36,202 nt of DNA, taken from the NCBI RefSeq assembly GCF_008806775.1, contig NZ_WAEM01000013.1:1-36202 (forward strand), read 5' to 3'. Numbering within the stretch: position 1 is the stretch's first letter; every line of letters begins with the position of its first letter. This stretch comes from Flavobacterium luteum. Its GTDB lineage: Bacteria > Bacteroidota > Bacteroidia > Flavobacteriales > Flavobacteriaceae. Positions 1-10,900 of the stretch are shown here, piece after piece. A program made the position numbers and the translations under genes. The notes beneath the pieces are model-generated. The model ran no database searches, was not told the origin of the DNA, and saw nothing but the letters and a program-made list of their open reading frames with translations.

Positions 1-1
1 A

Positions 2-130
2 GAAGGTGATGTAACAGAAGCTTTTGCTAATACAGATAAAGCAAATTCCATTTTAGGATGGAAAACCGTATCAACTTTAGATGAAGCCATGGCAAGTGCA
101 TGGAAATGGGAGCAGAAAATTAGAAGTTAA
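2..130 (+). CDS. galE: UDP-glucose 4-epimerase, C-terminal end (partial)
   Basis: Only the last 42 codons are in the window; the gene runs in from the left edge. The readable tail begins EGDVTEAFANTDKANSILGW and ends in a Trp-rich helix (SAWKWEQKIRS). This matches the C-terminus of GalE-type short-chain dehydrogenase/reductase epimerases, where a GDV..-(Y/F)A..-KA...LGW block is followed by a helix ending in W.W. GalE interconverts UDP-galactose and UDP-glucose in the Leloir pathway. It lies 38 bp upstream of a sugar symporter and near a galactan locus, which fits galactose catabolism. The N-terminal NAD-binding half cannot be seen, so a related sugar-nucleotide epimerase is possible. Confidence 0.8.
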   Translation, partial: EGDVTEAFANTDKANSILGWKTVSTLDEAMASAWKWEQKIRS

Positions 131-168
131 AAAAACCAAACATTAATAATAATTAACCAAATAAATAT

Positions 169-1857
169 ATGAAAACATTACAACTTGCCGATTATTTAGT
201 CTTTCTAATCTACTTTTTTATAGTGTCTGGGTATGGCTATTGGATTTACAAACGAAAACAAATTGCCACACACTCGGCTTCGCACGATTACTTCTTGGCA
301 GAAGGATCATTGACTTGGTGGGCTATTGGAACTTCATTGATTGCTTCCAATATTTCTTCCGAACAATTTATTGCCATGTCAGGTAATGGATTCAAAATGG
401 GATTGGCTATCGCAACTTATGAGTGGATGGCGGCATTAACATTAATTATTGTTGCCGTATTTTTTATTCCAGTTTATTTGAAGAATAAAATTTACACGAT
501 GCCCCAATTTTTGAGCGAAAGATACAATGGAGATATTGCCATGATTATGGCCGTTTTCTGGTTATTGCTTTATGTAATAGTAAACTTGACTTCAATACTT
601 TATTTAGGAGCTTTGGCCGTTAACGGTATTTCCGGGATAAACCTAGATTTGTGTATGTATGGATTGGCTTTCTTTGCTATTATTATTGCATTGGGAGGGA
701 TGAAAGTTATTGGTTATACTGATGTTATTCAAGTGGTTTTCTTGATTTTCGGAGGGTTGGTGACCACATATCTAGCTTTGGATAAAGTAGCTGAATTGAA
801 TGGCCAACACGGGATGGTTCAAGGGTTCAACTATATGATGAATCAATCAGGAGATCATTTCCATATGATATTTAAAAAGGACAATGCGAATTTTCCAAGT
901 TTACCGGGACTTACCGTACTACTTGGTGGGATGTGGATTGTAAATTTAAATTATTGGGGTTGCAATCAATACATCACTCAAAGAGCTTTAGGAGCTGATT
1001 TAAAAACGGCAAGAAGTGGTATTTTATTTGCTGCTTTCCTAAAATTATTGATGCCTGTTATTGTTGTTTTACCGGGTATTGCTGCTTATGTAATTTATAC
1101 AAAAGGGGGGTTGCAAACAGAATTGCTTGGGACTGACGGAGTTTTAAACCCAGACCGTTCTTATCCTGTTTTGTTAAATCTATTGCCTGTAGGATTAAAA
1201 GGTTTGTCTTTTGCCGCATTGACAGCTGCAGTCGTGGCTTCATTAGCAGGTAAAGTAAATAGTATTGCGACCATTTTTACTTTAGATATTTTCAAGAAAA
1301 AAATTGATATAAATGCCAGTGAAAAGAAAATGGTTAAAGTTGGTAAATTAACAGTTTTAATAGCAATGCTTTTAGCTGTCATCATTGCGCCACATTTAGG
1401 AATTGACAAAAAAGGAGGATTCGAATTCATTCAGGAATATACAGGATTTGTGAGCCCAGGTATTTTTGCCATGTTTATTATGGGATTCTTCTGGAAGAAA
1501 ACAAGTTCTAATGCAGCCATGTTCGCCACCATTGGAGGATTTGTATTGTCAGTGATTTTTAAATTCTTGCCTAAATTCATGAATTTGGAGTTTTTAAATT
1601 CAACAGGTTTTTCTGCATTAGTTCCTCAAGAGGATGGAACTAGTTTATATGAAATTCCGTTTATTGACCGTATGGGATTTGTTTTTGCAATATGTGTTAT
1701 TCTTATGATTGTTATAAGTTTAATTGACCAAAAACGTGGCTTGAAATCAAAAGGACTAGAAATTGATTCTTCAATGTTTAAAGTGAATAATGCGTTTTTA
1801 GCCGGAAGTTTATTAATCATTGGAATTTTAGTAGCCTTGTATACTGTATTTTGGTAA
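169..1857 (+). CDS. Sodium:solute symporter (SSS/SGLT family), probable Na+/galactose transporter
   Basis: A 562-residue inner-membrane protein with about 14 hydrophobic segments, the normal size for SSS/SGLT sugar symporters. Family-like stretches include GTSLIASNISSEQFIAMSG near residue 60, NYWGCNQYITQRALGA near 263-278 and AAVVASLAGKVNSIATIFT near 355-373. The last of these corresponds to the conserved segment around the Na+ site of the LeuT-fold core. The ATG follows an A-rich leader typical of Bacteroidota, which lack strong Shine-Dalgarno sites. The position after galE and before a galactan locus suggests galactose uptake; this substrate is inferred. A truncated paralogue follows 12 bp after the stop, in the same reading frame. 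Confidence 0.88.
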   Translation: MKTLQLADYLVFLIYFFIVSGYGYWIYKRKQIATHSASHDYFLAEGSLTWWAIGTSLIASNISSEQFIAMSGNGFKMGLAIATYEWMAALTLIIVAVFFIPVYLKNKIYTMPQFLSERYNGDIAMIMAVFWLLLYVIVNLTSILYLGALAVNGISGINLDLCMYGLAFFAIIIALGGMKVIGYTDVIQVVFLIFGGLVTTYLALDKVAELNGQHGMVQGFNYMMNQSGDHFHMIFKKDNANFPSLPGLTVLLGGMWIVNLNYWGCNQYITQRALGADLKTARSGILFAAFLKLLMPVIVVLPGIAAYVIYTKGGLQTELLGTDGVLNPDRSYPVLLNLLPVGLKGLSFAALTAAVVASLAGKVNSIATIFTLDIFKKKIDINASEKKMVKVGKLTVLIAMLLAVIIAPHLGIDKKGGFEFIQEYTGFVSPGIFAMFIMGFFWKKTSSNAAMFATIGGFVLSVIFKFLPKFMNLEFLNSTGFSALVPQEDGTSLYEIPFIDRMGFVFAICVILMIVISLIDQKRGLKSKGLEIDSSMFKVNNAFLAGSLLIIGILVALYTVFW

Positions 1858-1869
1858 GAAATAGTTTTT

Positions 1870-3051
1870 TTGGTAAATCATTTCATTAGCGGGTGGGGTA
1901 TGAAAGTCGTGGCTTTCACCGATGTTATACAGGTAGCGGTATTAATCATTGGAGGATTGGCGACTTCATATATTGCATTAACTACTGTGGGACACTATTT
2001 TGGTTTTGGAGAAAATGCAATCGCAGGTTTCAAGGTTTTGATGCGAGAAGCTCCCGAACATTTCAAAATGATTATTCCTAGACCTACAGCAACATCTTCT
2101 CAACTAGAAATCAATAAATATCTTACTTTCCCAGGAATATTGTCTTATTTAGCAGGTATTTGGATTATCAATCTTAACTATTGGGGTTGTAACCAATATA
2201 TCACTCAAAGAGCATTGGGAGCCGATTTGCAAACGGCTCGTACAGGAATTTTATTTGCAGGGATATTAAAATTATTAATGCCTGTTATTGTAATGTTACC
2301 AGGTATTGCAGCTTATGTCTTGTATCAAAACGGACATTTAACACAATTGGTTGGTGGAAAAGACGGAGCCTATTCAGCAATGTTAACATTTCTTCCTACA
2401 GGTTTAAAAGGATTGTCTGTTGCTGCTTTAACTGCAGCTATTGTAGCCTCATTAGCTGGTAAAGTGAACAGTATTTCTACTATTTATACTTTAGATGTAC
2501 ACAAAAAATACATTCAAAAAGGAGCGTCTGACAGAACTCAAGTAAACATAGGGAGATATGCCGTTTTTGCAGCAATGCTCCTTGCAGTTCTATTTACTTG
2601 GGATGATGTTTTAGGAATTGGTGGTGTGGGCGGTTTTACGTATATCCAAAAATATACTGGATTTATTAGCCCAGGAGTATTTGCTATGTTTTTTCTTGGT
2701 ATGTTTTGGAAACGTACAACAGGAACTGCGGCTATTGTGGGTGTAATTTCTGGCTTTTTATTATCGGTTTTATTTAATGAATATGCACCAATATTATTTG
2801 GAAATGAAACTTTATTATACACAGCTTGGCCTAATGGAAAAGGCGGTTTCGAGATACCTTTTCATATCTGTATGGGATTGTCATTTGTATTTACGATGCT
2901 TCTTATGATAGCTGTAAGTTTTGCTGGGCCTAAAGTGAATCCTAAAGCATTCGAATTAGACACCACAATGTTTAAATTAAAACCTCAAACGACAGTCTTG
3001 ATTATTATAACGCTATTAATCATTTTTGCTTTGTATGCTAAGTTTTGGTAA
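1870..3051 (+). pseudogene. N-terminally truncated sodium:solute symporter paralogue
   Basis: The 393 readable residues align with the upstream symporter from its residue 180 or so onward (GMKVVAFTDVIQVAVLIIGG here, GMKVIGYTDVIQVVFLIFGG there) to the end. Both retain NYWGCNQYITQRALGADL and AGKVNSI. The first five or so membrane helices are missing. Without them the LeuT-fold core cannot form, so transport is unlikely. No good start exists: the frame opens at TTG 1870, and the first ATG is 1900, inside the homologous region. Homology begins about 40 bp after the stop of the intact gene, so the 5' third was probably lost in a deletion between tandem paralogues. The rest of the frame is uninterrupted, suggesting the loss is recent or the fragment is still translated. 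Confidence 0.75.
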
Positions 3052-3407
3052 AACACCTATAGAATTCGTTAAAACGAAATAATAAAATAACCTATAAGGA
3101 GATTCAATTACAAAGCGAAATATTAAATACAACTGCCTGTGTAGATTTAAAAACTGTAACTAAACGGTGTGTTTTTATAATAATTGAAATTTAAGAATTT
3201 TTAAAAATATTCTTTTAATTATTATTTAAACTACCCTATACTGAAGATTTGCAGTATTGGTAATGCCAATAATAAATTATACAAAATTTATGAAAACAAG
3301 TAGAATCAAATACAATTAGGAGAAAAAATAATCTCTACATAACTATTAAATAATATTAAAACCTGTGTGGTCAGAATTTAAAAAAAATCGAATACGATTC
3401 AATTTTA

Positions 3408-3415
3408 TATATTTG
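3408..3415 (+). promoter_or_regulatory. Candidate -7 box (TAnnTTTG) for the HTCS gene
   Basis: TATATTTG matches the Bacteroidota sigma factor -7 consensus TAnnTTTG exactly and lies about 90 bp before the HTCS start codon. I see no good TTTG/TTG -33 box at the usual spacing, so the call is tentative. Confidence 0.3.
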
Positions 3416-3422
3416 TTATTTA

Positions 3423-3479
3423 TGACAAATTTTATTATTGTTTATTTGTTTTAACTTTATTTCAATAAAATATTTGTCA
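3423..3479. promoter_or_regulatory. Inverted repeat TGACAAAT...ATTTGTCA upstream of HTCS
   Basis: Perfect 8-bp arms at 3423-3430 and 3472-3479, with more A/T pairing inward, lie just downstream of the candidate -7 box and 25 bp before the start codon. This could be an operator or a 5' UTR hairpin. No regulator can be named from the sequence. Confidence 0.3.
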
Positions 3480-3504
3480 GAATTCAATTAATTTCAATTT
3501 TGCT

Positions 3505-6500
3505 TTGAAAACAAAACTAATATACTCTTTTTTCATTCTAATTTTCCTTTTACCATACTTTGGTTTCATACCTTGTTTTAGTCAATCACAAACTATATTT
3601 AAAAAGATAAATCAAACTAACGGTCTGTCTAATGACAGGGTTAATAGCATTGTAAAGGAGAAAAATGGCTTTGTTTGGATTGCAACTAAAAATGGGTTAA
3701 ACCGTTACGATGGTAATAAAATAAAAATTTACAATAAGCAAAATAGCGCCTTAAGTTCTAACGATATTTCGTCTTTATTAATAGACCGCAGAGGAAAAAT
3801 TTGGGTTGCAACTTTTGGAGGAGGATTAAACGTATACAATCCTGTAAACGATAAGTTTATAACCTACAAAAACATTTTAAACGATAACAAATCTATTTCT
3901 ACTAACGAATTGAATACTCTTTTTGAGGATTCTAATGGAACTATATGGTTGGGAACCAAAAATGGAATTTCATTTTTTAATGAAAAGCAACAAAATTTCA
4001 AAACCTTTAAGTTCGATATCAAAAATAGTAATTCAATTAGTCATAATGACATCAGAAGTATTTATGAAGATGGGGATAAAAACCTATGGATTGGTACTTT
4101 CGGTGGAGGATTGAATAAATTCAACCTAACAACAGGTTCGTTTTATAGAATTAAATCTTCGAGTACTATTTCAGCCGATTATATCTATGCTATTTGTGGC
4201 ATTAATAAGAATCAATTCTTGATAGGAACCAATGGAAAAGGATTGTTGACATTTGATGTGAATAGTTTAAGTTTTCAAAAACAAACATTTGGCATAAATA
4301 AGACAATTACTATTGTAGAATGTATTAAAAAAGCTCAAAATGGTACAATATGGTTTGGAACAGAGGGCCTTGGATTATTTAAAGTTAGTAACATAAATAG
4401 TTTAAATCCAACTGTATATAATTATACTAATGATTTTCAATCAGAATCTTCCATTTCGGGAAATGCAATATATTCCCTTATGGAAGATGAGAATTCCAAC
4501 ATTTGGGTGGGTACCGCATGGAATGGAGTTGACGTTTTAAGCCTTAATAAAGATTACACTTTAATACCTAGTTCTAATAAAGGAGAAACACCTATTTCGG
4601 TATTATCAATTTATAAAAACAAGGATGCTTCTTTTATTGGATTGGACGGGAAAGGAATGACCGTTTTTAAGGAAAACACAAATTTGGTAAAACAGTACAA
4701 TAAAGCAAATAAAAATTCATTTGGAGATGATTATATTCAATATATAAAAGAGGCGAAAAACGGGACGCTTTGGATTGGAACATTTACAAATGGACTAGTC
4801 AATTTCAACTACAAGACAGGGAGTTTTACTCAATTCAAGCAAGTAATAGGAGACCCAAAATCTTTAAGTTACAACGATGTTCGTTACGTTATTGAAGATG
4901 AGAAAAACAATATTTGGGTTGCGACATGGGGAGGCGGACTAAATTATTACAATGATTCTAAAAAAGAGTTTAGAAGTTTTAAACAAAAAAAAGGAGATCA
5001 AGCTTCAATAAGTAATGACAATGTAATATCACTTCAAAAAGACGGCGATTTAATTTGGATAGCTACTTTTGGTGGAGGTTTAAATCTTATGGATACCAAA
5101 ACCAATCAATTTAAAATATATAAAAGTGTAGAAGGCAATCAGAATTCAATTAGTAGCGATTATGTTTACAGCATTTTAAAAGATACAAAAGGAAATATTT
5201 GGATTGGAACTGCTGGAGAAGGAATCAATCTATTGGATAAAAAAACGGAGCAAATAAATCGTTTTGATAATGATAAAAACATTCGTTATCAAACTATAAC
5301 AGCAATTATCGAAGACAGTAAAGGATTGATTTGGTTTAGTACCAAGCAAGGAATTTTTAATTATGATTACTCCTCAAAAACGTTCAAAAGCTTTTCATAT
5401 CTTAAAGAAGATTATCATATTAATTCCTGCTTCAAAGACGAAAAAGGGATACTTTATTTCGGTTGTTCAAAAGGCGTTATCAAATTTAATCCCGAAACTA
5501 TCAAGGTCAAAAATGTAACCCCTAAAGTAAAATTTACCAGCTTTAAACTTTTCAATAAGGAAGTCCCAATTGGCGAAAATGAGATATTAAAAAAGGATAT
5601 TTCATTTTCTGAAAATGTTACTTTAAAACACGATCAGGATGTAATCACTTTTGAATTTGCAGCGATGCTGTTTCCGTCATCTGCTAGTTGTGAATATCAG
5701 ATAAAAATGGACAATTTTGATGAAAATTGGAGATCAATTGGTAAAGAAGGTTCTGCTACCTATACCAACCTTTCCCCTGGTAATTATATTTTTAAAGTAA
5801 GGAGCAAGGAATTGGGAAGTGATTGGTCAAATCAATATAGTGCATTGAATATAAAAATACAAAAACCCTTTTGGACAGAATGGTGGGCTTTTTTGATATA
5901 TGCCCTTTTAGCAATTGCTACATTGTATGTTTTCATAAAATATATCATTTCATGGGAAAAAATGAAGGCGGATTTAAGATTCGAAAAATTTTCTCATGAA
6001 AAGGATGTGGAGGTTTACAATTTGAAACAAGATTTTTTCACTAATATTTCACACGAAATAAGAACTCCTGTTACTCTTATTTTGAGTTCCATAAATAAAC
6101 TTTTGAAAAGTGATGGTGTTTCTGATAATCAGCAACAAAATCCTTTTGGAACCATCAAAAAAAATGGGGAATATTTACTCAATCTAGTGAATGAACTTTT
6201 GGATTATCGAAAACTAGAGCATCATCAAATCAAGTTAAAGGTGGTCAAATCAGATTGGGTTAAGTTTAGCCAAGAGATATACCTTTCTTTTAAAGAATTT
6301 GCTAATCAAAAGGACATCAAGTTTGAATTTGAATCCTCTAGTCCAACAATAGAATTATGGTTTGACAAAAATCAAATGGAAAAAGTGTTATATAATTTGT
6401 TTTCCAATGCCTTGAAATTCACAAACACTGGTGGATCCATAAAACTCACCATTACACAAACTGATAACGAAGTACTAATAGAATTAGTCGATGAAGGAAT

Positions 6501-7578
6501 TGGAATTTCAAAAAAACATCTCCCCAAAATATTCAACCGCTTTTATCAAGCTAACAATACCAATAGTGTTAAGGGGGCTGGTTTTGGCTTAGGATTAACC
6601 ATTTCAAATGAAATTATTAAATTACATCAAGGGCAGATTGAGGTTAAAAGTAAAAAAGGGGCTGGAAGCACATTTACCATTAAATTAAAAAAAGGGAATT
6701 CTTTTTATCATGAGTCTGAAATTGGAGGAAGTGAAACCAATGACGAACTTATTGAAAATTATTTTACTAGTAAACCGATTAAAGTTGATATGATTATACC
6801 AGAAAACCCAAGTTCTAAAAGTAAAGAACAAACATTACTTGTTGTCGAAGATAATATTGATATCGCTAACTATATCGCTGAGCTTTTATCTGATGAGTTT
6901 ACGATTTTGAGAGCATCCAATGGAAAAGAGGGATTGAATATGGCGCTAGAAAAATCACCAGATCTTATAATTAGTGATGTTATGATGCCAATAATGGACG
7001 GAATTGAACTAACTAATAACTTGAAAACAAATGTAAATACAAGCCACATTCCCGTGATACTTTTAACAGCAAGGGCTTCTTTTATGCATAAAATGGAAGG
7101 GTATGAAACTGGTGCAGATGACTATGTTACCAAACCTTTTAATGAGTCACTTCTTCGTGCTAGAATTAAAAACATACTCAAAAACAGAAGTTTATTGCAC
7201 GAAAAATTTCATTCAGAAGACACGAATAATATTGGCGATTTTATAAAAAATAAGAATGATCAAGAATTTATTGAAACTTTAGGTTTACTTATAGAAAAAA
7301 ATATTGATTCGGATAATCTTAGCGCTATATTCGTTGCTCAAGAACTCGGAATGAGTCACTCCGTTCTTTATAAAAAATTGAAAATAATAACCGGATTGTC
7401 GCTTGTGGAATACATCCGTGATTATAGATTAAAAAAAGCAAAACAACTGCTTAAAACCAATCAGTTTTCTATCAGCGAAGTTTGCTATCAAATAGGCTAT
7501 TCCGATCGAAAATATTTTAGTAAGCTATTCAAAGAGCGTTTTGGTAATCCTCCCACTTTTTACACAAAACAAAAATAA
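3505..7578 (+). CDS. Hybrid two-component system sensor/regulator (HTCS) of the galactan locus
   Basis: A 1357-residue one-protein two-component system. In order it has a signal peptide (1-27); two-component-regulator propeller repeats (about 30-700, with recurrent W(I/V)GT..GGLN motifs); a Y_Y_Y domain (about 710-785); a transmembrane helix (about 790-815); HisKA with phospho-acceptor His850 in NISHEIRTP; an HATPase with NALKFT, DEGIGI and GFGLGL boxes; a receiver domain (about 1110-1225) with Asp1158 in SDVMMPIMDG and Lys in VTKPF; and an AraC-type HTH at the C-terminus. In this family the periplasmic propeller senses an oligosaccharide and the AraC domain activates the adjacent susCD operon. 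The only plausible start is TTG; an in-frame stop lies at 3466. All key phospho-residues are present. The ligand is probably a galacto-oligosaccharide, inferred from the enzymes. Confidence 0.95.
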   Translation: MKTKLIYSFFILIFLLPYFGFIPCFSQSQTIFKKINQTNGLSNDRVNSIVKEKNGFVWIATKNGLNRYDGNKIKIYNKQNSALSSNDISSLLIDRRGKIWVATFGGGLNVYNPVNDKFITYKNILNDNKSISTNELNTLFEDSNGTIWLGTKNGISFFNEKQQNFKTFKFDIKNSNSISHNDIRSIYEDGDKNLWIGTFGGGLNKFNLTTGSFYRIKSSSTISADYIYAICGINKNQFLIGTNGKGLLTFDVNSLSFQKQTFGINKTITIVECIKKAQNGTIWFGTEGLGLFKVSNINSLNPTVYNYTNDFQSESSISGNAIYSLMEDENSNIWVGTAWNGVDVLSLNKDYTLIPSSNKGETPISVLSIYKNKDASFIGLDGKGMTVFKENTNLVKQYNKANKNSFGDDYIQYIKEAKNGTLWIGTFTNGLVNFNYKTGSFTQFKQVIGDPKSLSYNDVRYVIEDEKNNIWVATWGGGLNYYNDSKKEFRSFKQKKGDQASISNDNVISLQKDGDLIWIATFGGGLNLMDTKTNQFKIYKSVEGNQNSISSDYVYSILKDTKGNIWIGTAGEGINLLDKKTEQINRFDNDKNIRYQTITAIIEDSKGLIWFSTKQGIFNYDYSSKTFKSFSYLKEDYHINSCFKDEKGILYFGCSKGVIKFNPETIKVKNVTPKVKFTSFKLFNKEVPIGENEILKKDISFSENVTLKHDQDVITFEFAAMLFPSSASCEYQIKMDNFDENWRSIGKEGSATYTNLSPGNYIFKVRSKELGSDWSNQYSALNIKIQKPFWTEWWAFLIYALLAIATLYVFIKYIISWEKMKADLRFEKFSHEKDVEVYNLKQDFFTNISHEIRTPVTLILSSINKLLKSDGVSDNQQQNPFGTIKKNGEYLLNLVNELLDYRKLEHHQIKLKVVKSDWVKFSQEIYLSFKEFANQKDIKFEFESSSPTIELWFDKNQMEKVLYNLFSNALKFTNTGGSIKLTITQTDNEVLIELVDEGIGISKKHLPKIFNRFYQANNTNSVKGAGFGLGLTISNEIIKLHQGQIEVKSKKGAGSTFTIKLKKGNSFYHESEIGGSETNDELIENYFTSKPIKVDMIIPENPSSKSKEQTLLVVEDNIDIANYIAELLSDEFTILRASNGKEGLNMALEKSPDLIISDVMMPIMDGIELTNNLKTNVNTSHIPVILLTARASFMHKMEGYETGADDYVTKPFNESLLRARIKNILKNRSLLHEKFHSEDTNNIGDFIKNKNDQEFIETLGLLIEKNIDSDNLSAIFVAQELGMSHSVLYKKLKIITGLSLVEYIRDYRLKKAKQLLKTNQFSISEVCYQIGYSDRKYFSKLFKERFGNPPTFYTKQK

Positions 7579-7689
7579 AGCACTCTAGTTTGATTATTTA
7601 ATAATTATACCCAAGTTAATAAATCAAATCTTAAAAATTCCTTTTCACTAATGTTTACCTGGCTTTTACACCAATTCAATTATTAAATA

Positions 7690-7729
7690 AAACGATTTCG
7701 CACCCCTAAAAAAACGATTTCGTGCCCCT
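7690..7729 (+). promoter_or_regulatory. Tandem 18-bp direct repeat, candidate HTCS operator
   Basis: AAACGATTTCGCACCCCT (7690-7707) is repeated as AAACGATTTCGTGCCCCT (7712-7729). Sixteen of 18 bases are identical at a 22-bp period, which is about two helical turns. It is the most GC-rich feature in an AT-rich gap and lies between the regulator gene and the susC operon. AraC-type domains often bind tandem direct repeats on one face of DNA. The repeat ends about 20 bp before a -7-like box, a suitable place for an activator that replaces a weak -33 element. Confidence 0.55.
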
Positions 7730-7749
7730 TTATTCAATTGCATTATCTG

Positions 7750-7757
7750 TAATATTG
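7750..7757 (+). promoter_or_regulatory. Weak -7-like box for the susC operon
   Basis: TAATATTG has one mismatch to TAnnTTTG and starts 20 bp after the direct repeat. There is no -33 match at normal spacing, as expected for an activator-dependent promoter. It is low in certainty because such AT-rich octamers are common here. Confidence 0.2.
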
Positions 7758-7957
7758 TAGACTATTAATTTTATAATTATCGAAATTTTTGAGATTAATT
7801 ATGAATTAAAAATAAATAAGAACAAAAAAATAAATTATAAAAATAAGTAAGCGCTATAATAAAGCCGAATTCTCAAATTGTATGAGAAAAAATATAAAAT
7901 ATAACCTTTAATCATTAGTTAGGCTAAGTAAAAACCCCAAATTAATTAAACAATAAT

Positions 7958-10900
7958 ATGACTACTGAAAATTCAAAATTCACATATATGAAAAGCATTA
8001 ATAACGTAATTAGAAGCAAAATACTATTGTTATTCTTATTTTTGAGTTTAAGACTATTGGCTACCGAATCAAATCAAGAATTGCAAAATCCTGTAAAAGG
8101 TAAGGTGGTAACGAAAAGTGATGGCTTAGGATTGCCAGGAGCAACCATTACAATTAAAGGCACTAAGTTAAGTACGATATCCGATCTTGATGGAAATTTT
8201 ACTATTGAAGTACTTGATGAAAAATCGGTTTTAGTAGTAACTTACACCGGATTCAAAACCCAGGAGATTCCTTTAAATGGGAGAACTTCCATAAATGTTG
8301 CCCTAGAAGAAACTACTACGGTTCTAGACGATGTTGTTGTAGTAGGCTATGGAACACAAAAGAAAGGAGATCTTACAGGGGCTATTACAAAAATTAAAGC
8401 TTCTGATTTGAATAGGGGGTCAGCAAACCTGAATGCCGCACAAATGTTAGAAGGGCGCGTGGCTGGGGTTTTCATTAATCAAAACACAGCAAATCCCGGG
8501 GCTGACCCTACAATCCGTATTAGAGGAAACGGAACAATGGATGTGGCCAAAGCAGGACGTCCCAATTCAGATAACCAAAATCCATTATACACACCATTAA
8601 TTGGTGCAAGTGCAGATCCTTTAGTGATTGTTGATGGTTTTCAGTTGTCACATTTAAGAGACATGAACACCATATCTCCAAATGATATTGAGTCGTTTAC
8701 AGTTTTAAAAGATGCCAGTGCTACTGCAATTTATGGAGCCAGAGGTGCCAATGGGGTAATCATTATTACCACAAAAAATGGGAGAAAGTTTAGTAAAATG
8801 GATGTAAATTATTACACTCAGTTTGGGGTAAATACCATTATTAAAGAATTGCCCTTGTTAAACGCTAGTCAGTATCTTAATTTTTATTCGGATATAATAA
8901 ACAATCCTAGTATTAAAATTCCTTCAGATAATTTTAAAATTTATTTTACTCCAGTTGAAATTGATAATGTATTGAAAACAGGTGTAAATACAAATTGGCA
9001 AAGGAAGGTGTTGGCAAAAACTACTGCAAACCAAAGTCATTTTCTTACTTTGTCTGGCGGATCTGAGACATTAAAATATAACGTTTCTGGAAACTATCTT
9101 ACCAGTAATACAGTTGTAGCACCTGGCGATTATGAACGATATAATGGTAAAACAAGAATAGGATACGAAAAAGGGAAATTTGCATTTGATGCATCATTAT
9201 CTTATACCAACGAGAAAAACAATAACGATAGGTATCTATATAATTATTATGAGAATGACGAAAATAATCAGAGTAAATTTACTTATTGGTATGCCCTACT
9301 TTCTGACCCTACTCAAAGTGTATATAATCCTGACGGCACTTTTTCGAAAAGCAGAATTGTAGAACTTGGGTATAATGAAAACCCTCTCTATGCTCCTAGT
9401 GTTACCACAAGTTTTTGGATACAAAAAACCAATTATCTCAATACATCTATGCGTTATGAGATTTTACCGGGCTTAAAATTGAATACCATTCTTGGAACTT
9501 CAAAAGTAAGTTATGAAGCATTTAAAAGCGTTAGGGCAATTTGGAACGGCGGAGCACCTGATTATACTAATAATTTCGCAAGTGCTGTTTATAGATCTTC
9601 AGGAGATACAATGCTCGAAGTATTTGCTGATTACAACAAGAAGTTTGGCGATAAACATAGTTTTAATGCAGTGATAGGTGCCAGCAAGGGACAAAAGAAG
9701 TATAATGACATAGAGGCTGCTGGATTTGATTTTCCAAACTCAGATTTTGGATTTGATCGTTTACAAGCTTCTTCTATACCAACTCCTCCAAGAACAAGTC
9801 GATTTAGAAGTACTAGCCGATCCTTTTTTGGTAGAGTAAACTACAATTTTGATGATAAATATTTGGTTCAATTCAATCTAAGAGCTGATGGCGCCTCTCA
9901 GTTTGGAGAAAATAATAACATAGGTTATTTCCCTTCCGCCTCTTTTGGATGGAAAATAAACAAAGAGCCTTTCATGAAAAAATTTAGTTCGCTTTGGAAT
10001 CTTAAACTCCGATTGAGTTATGGAGCAGCTGGTAATGATAATCTTCCGAACGGATTAACCAGTCTTAGATATACTTATGACACATATTCAAGCGATACTA
10101 ATTTGCAATTAGCAATGAATTATCGCCCTAATCCAAATCTTAAATGGGAGACCATTACAACCACTAATTTAGGAATAGATTTAGGATACAAGAACCTAAC
10201 CGCAACTTTAGATTTGTATTCAAAAAAATCGACTGATTTATTATTGATTAAAGATTTACCTGCTGAGACAGGTTTTATTAAAGAAATTCTAAATCAAGGC
10301 AAAGTAGAGAACAAAGGAGTTGAACTTACCTTAGGGTACAATTTCTACAGTGTTTTTGGATCAAAAATGAATTATGCTCCTCAAATTAATTTCTCTTACA
10401 ATTACAGTATAGTAACTGATTTAGGTGGCGAAACGGTGATTCCCTCAGGTACTGATATTTACGCCGGTCGGGGCTTTTTAGGAAGAACGATGTTAAGAGA
10501 AGAGGGACAACCACTCAATTCATTTTATTTGTATCATTTTGATGGTATTTGGCAATTAGGAGAAGAAACGCAAGCAACAAAATACGGAGCAAGACCTGGC
10601 GATCCTAAAATGCGTGATACAGACAAAAACGGAGTTTTAGACAATAGAGATAAATACCATGCTGGTAATGCAGACCCTACTACAACGGTTGGTTTTGCTA
10701 ATAATATCTATTACAAGAATTTTGAGTTTAAGGCTTTCTTCCAAGGAGTTTTTGGCAATAAAGTTTACAATCAAACCCGACTAATATTAGAAAATCCCGA
10801 TTTAGGCTTTTTGAATAATCAATCTCCAGTAGTATTAGACCGATGGACTCCAACCAATCCTTCTAACACCAATAGTTCAAAATTAAACCCAACGACATTA

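Larger units (their letters stand above)
3052..3504 (+). other. Intergenic region with probable HTCS promoter
   Basis: A 453-bp AT-rich gap between the symporter fragment and the HTCS gene with no convincing gene. It contains small inverted repeats (TTCGTT/AACGAA near 3065; TATTGG/CCAATA near 3255-3271; AATCG/CGATT near 3388). It also has a -7-like box at 3408-3415 and a longer inverted repeat at 3423-3479, listed separately. Confidence 0.5.
7579..7957 (+). other. HTCS-susC intergenic region
   Basis: A 379-bp AT-rich gap. It holds the tandem direct repeat at 7690-7729 and a weak -7-like box at 7750-7757, both listed separately, followed by a leader of about 190 nt before susC. No gene is seen. 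Confidence 0.6.

Noticed and set aside
1855..1900. The two symporter frames as one read-through fusion
   Set aside because: They are in the same frame across the TAA, but the second starts mid-protein relative to the first, so a fusion would not give a normal transporter.
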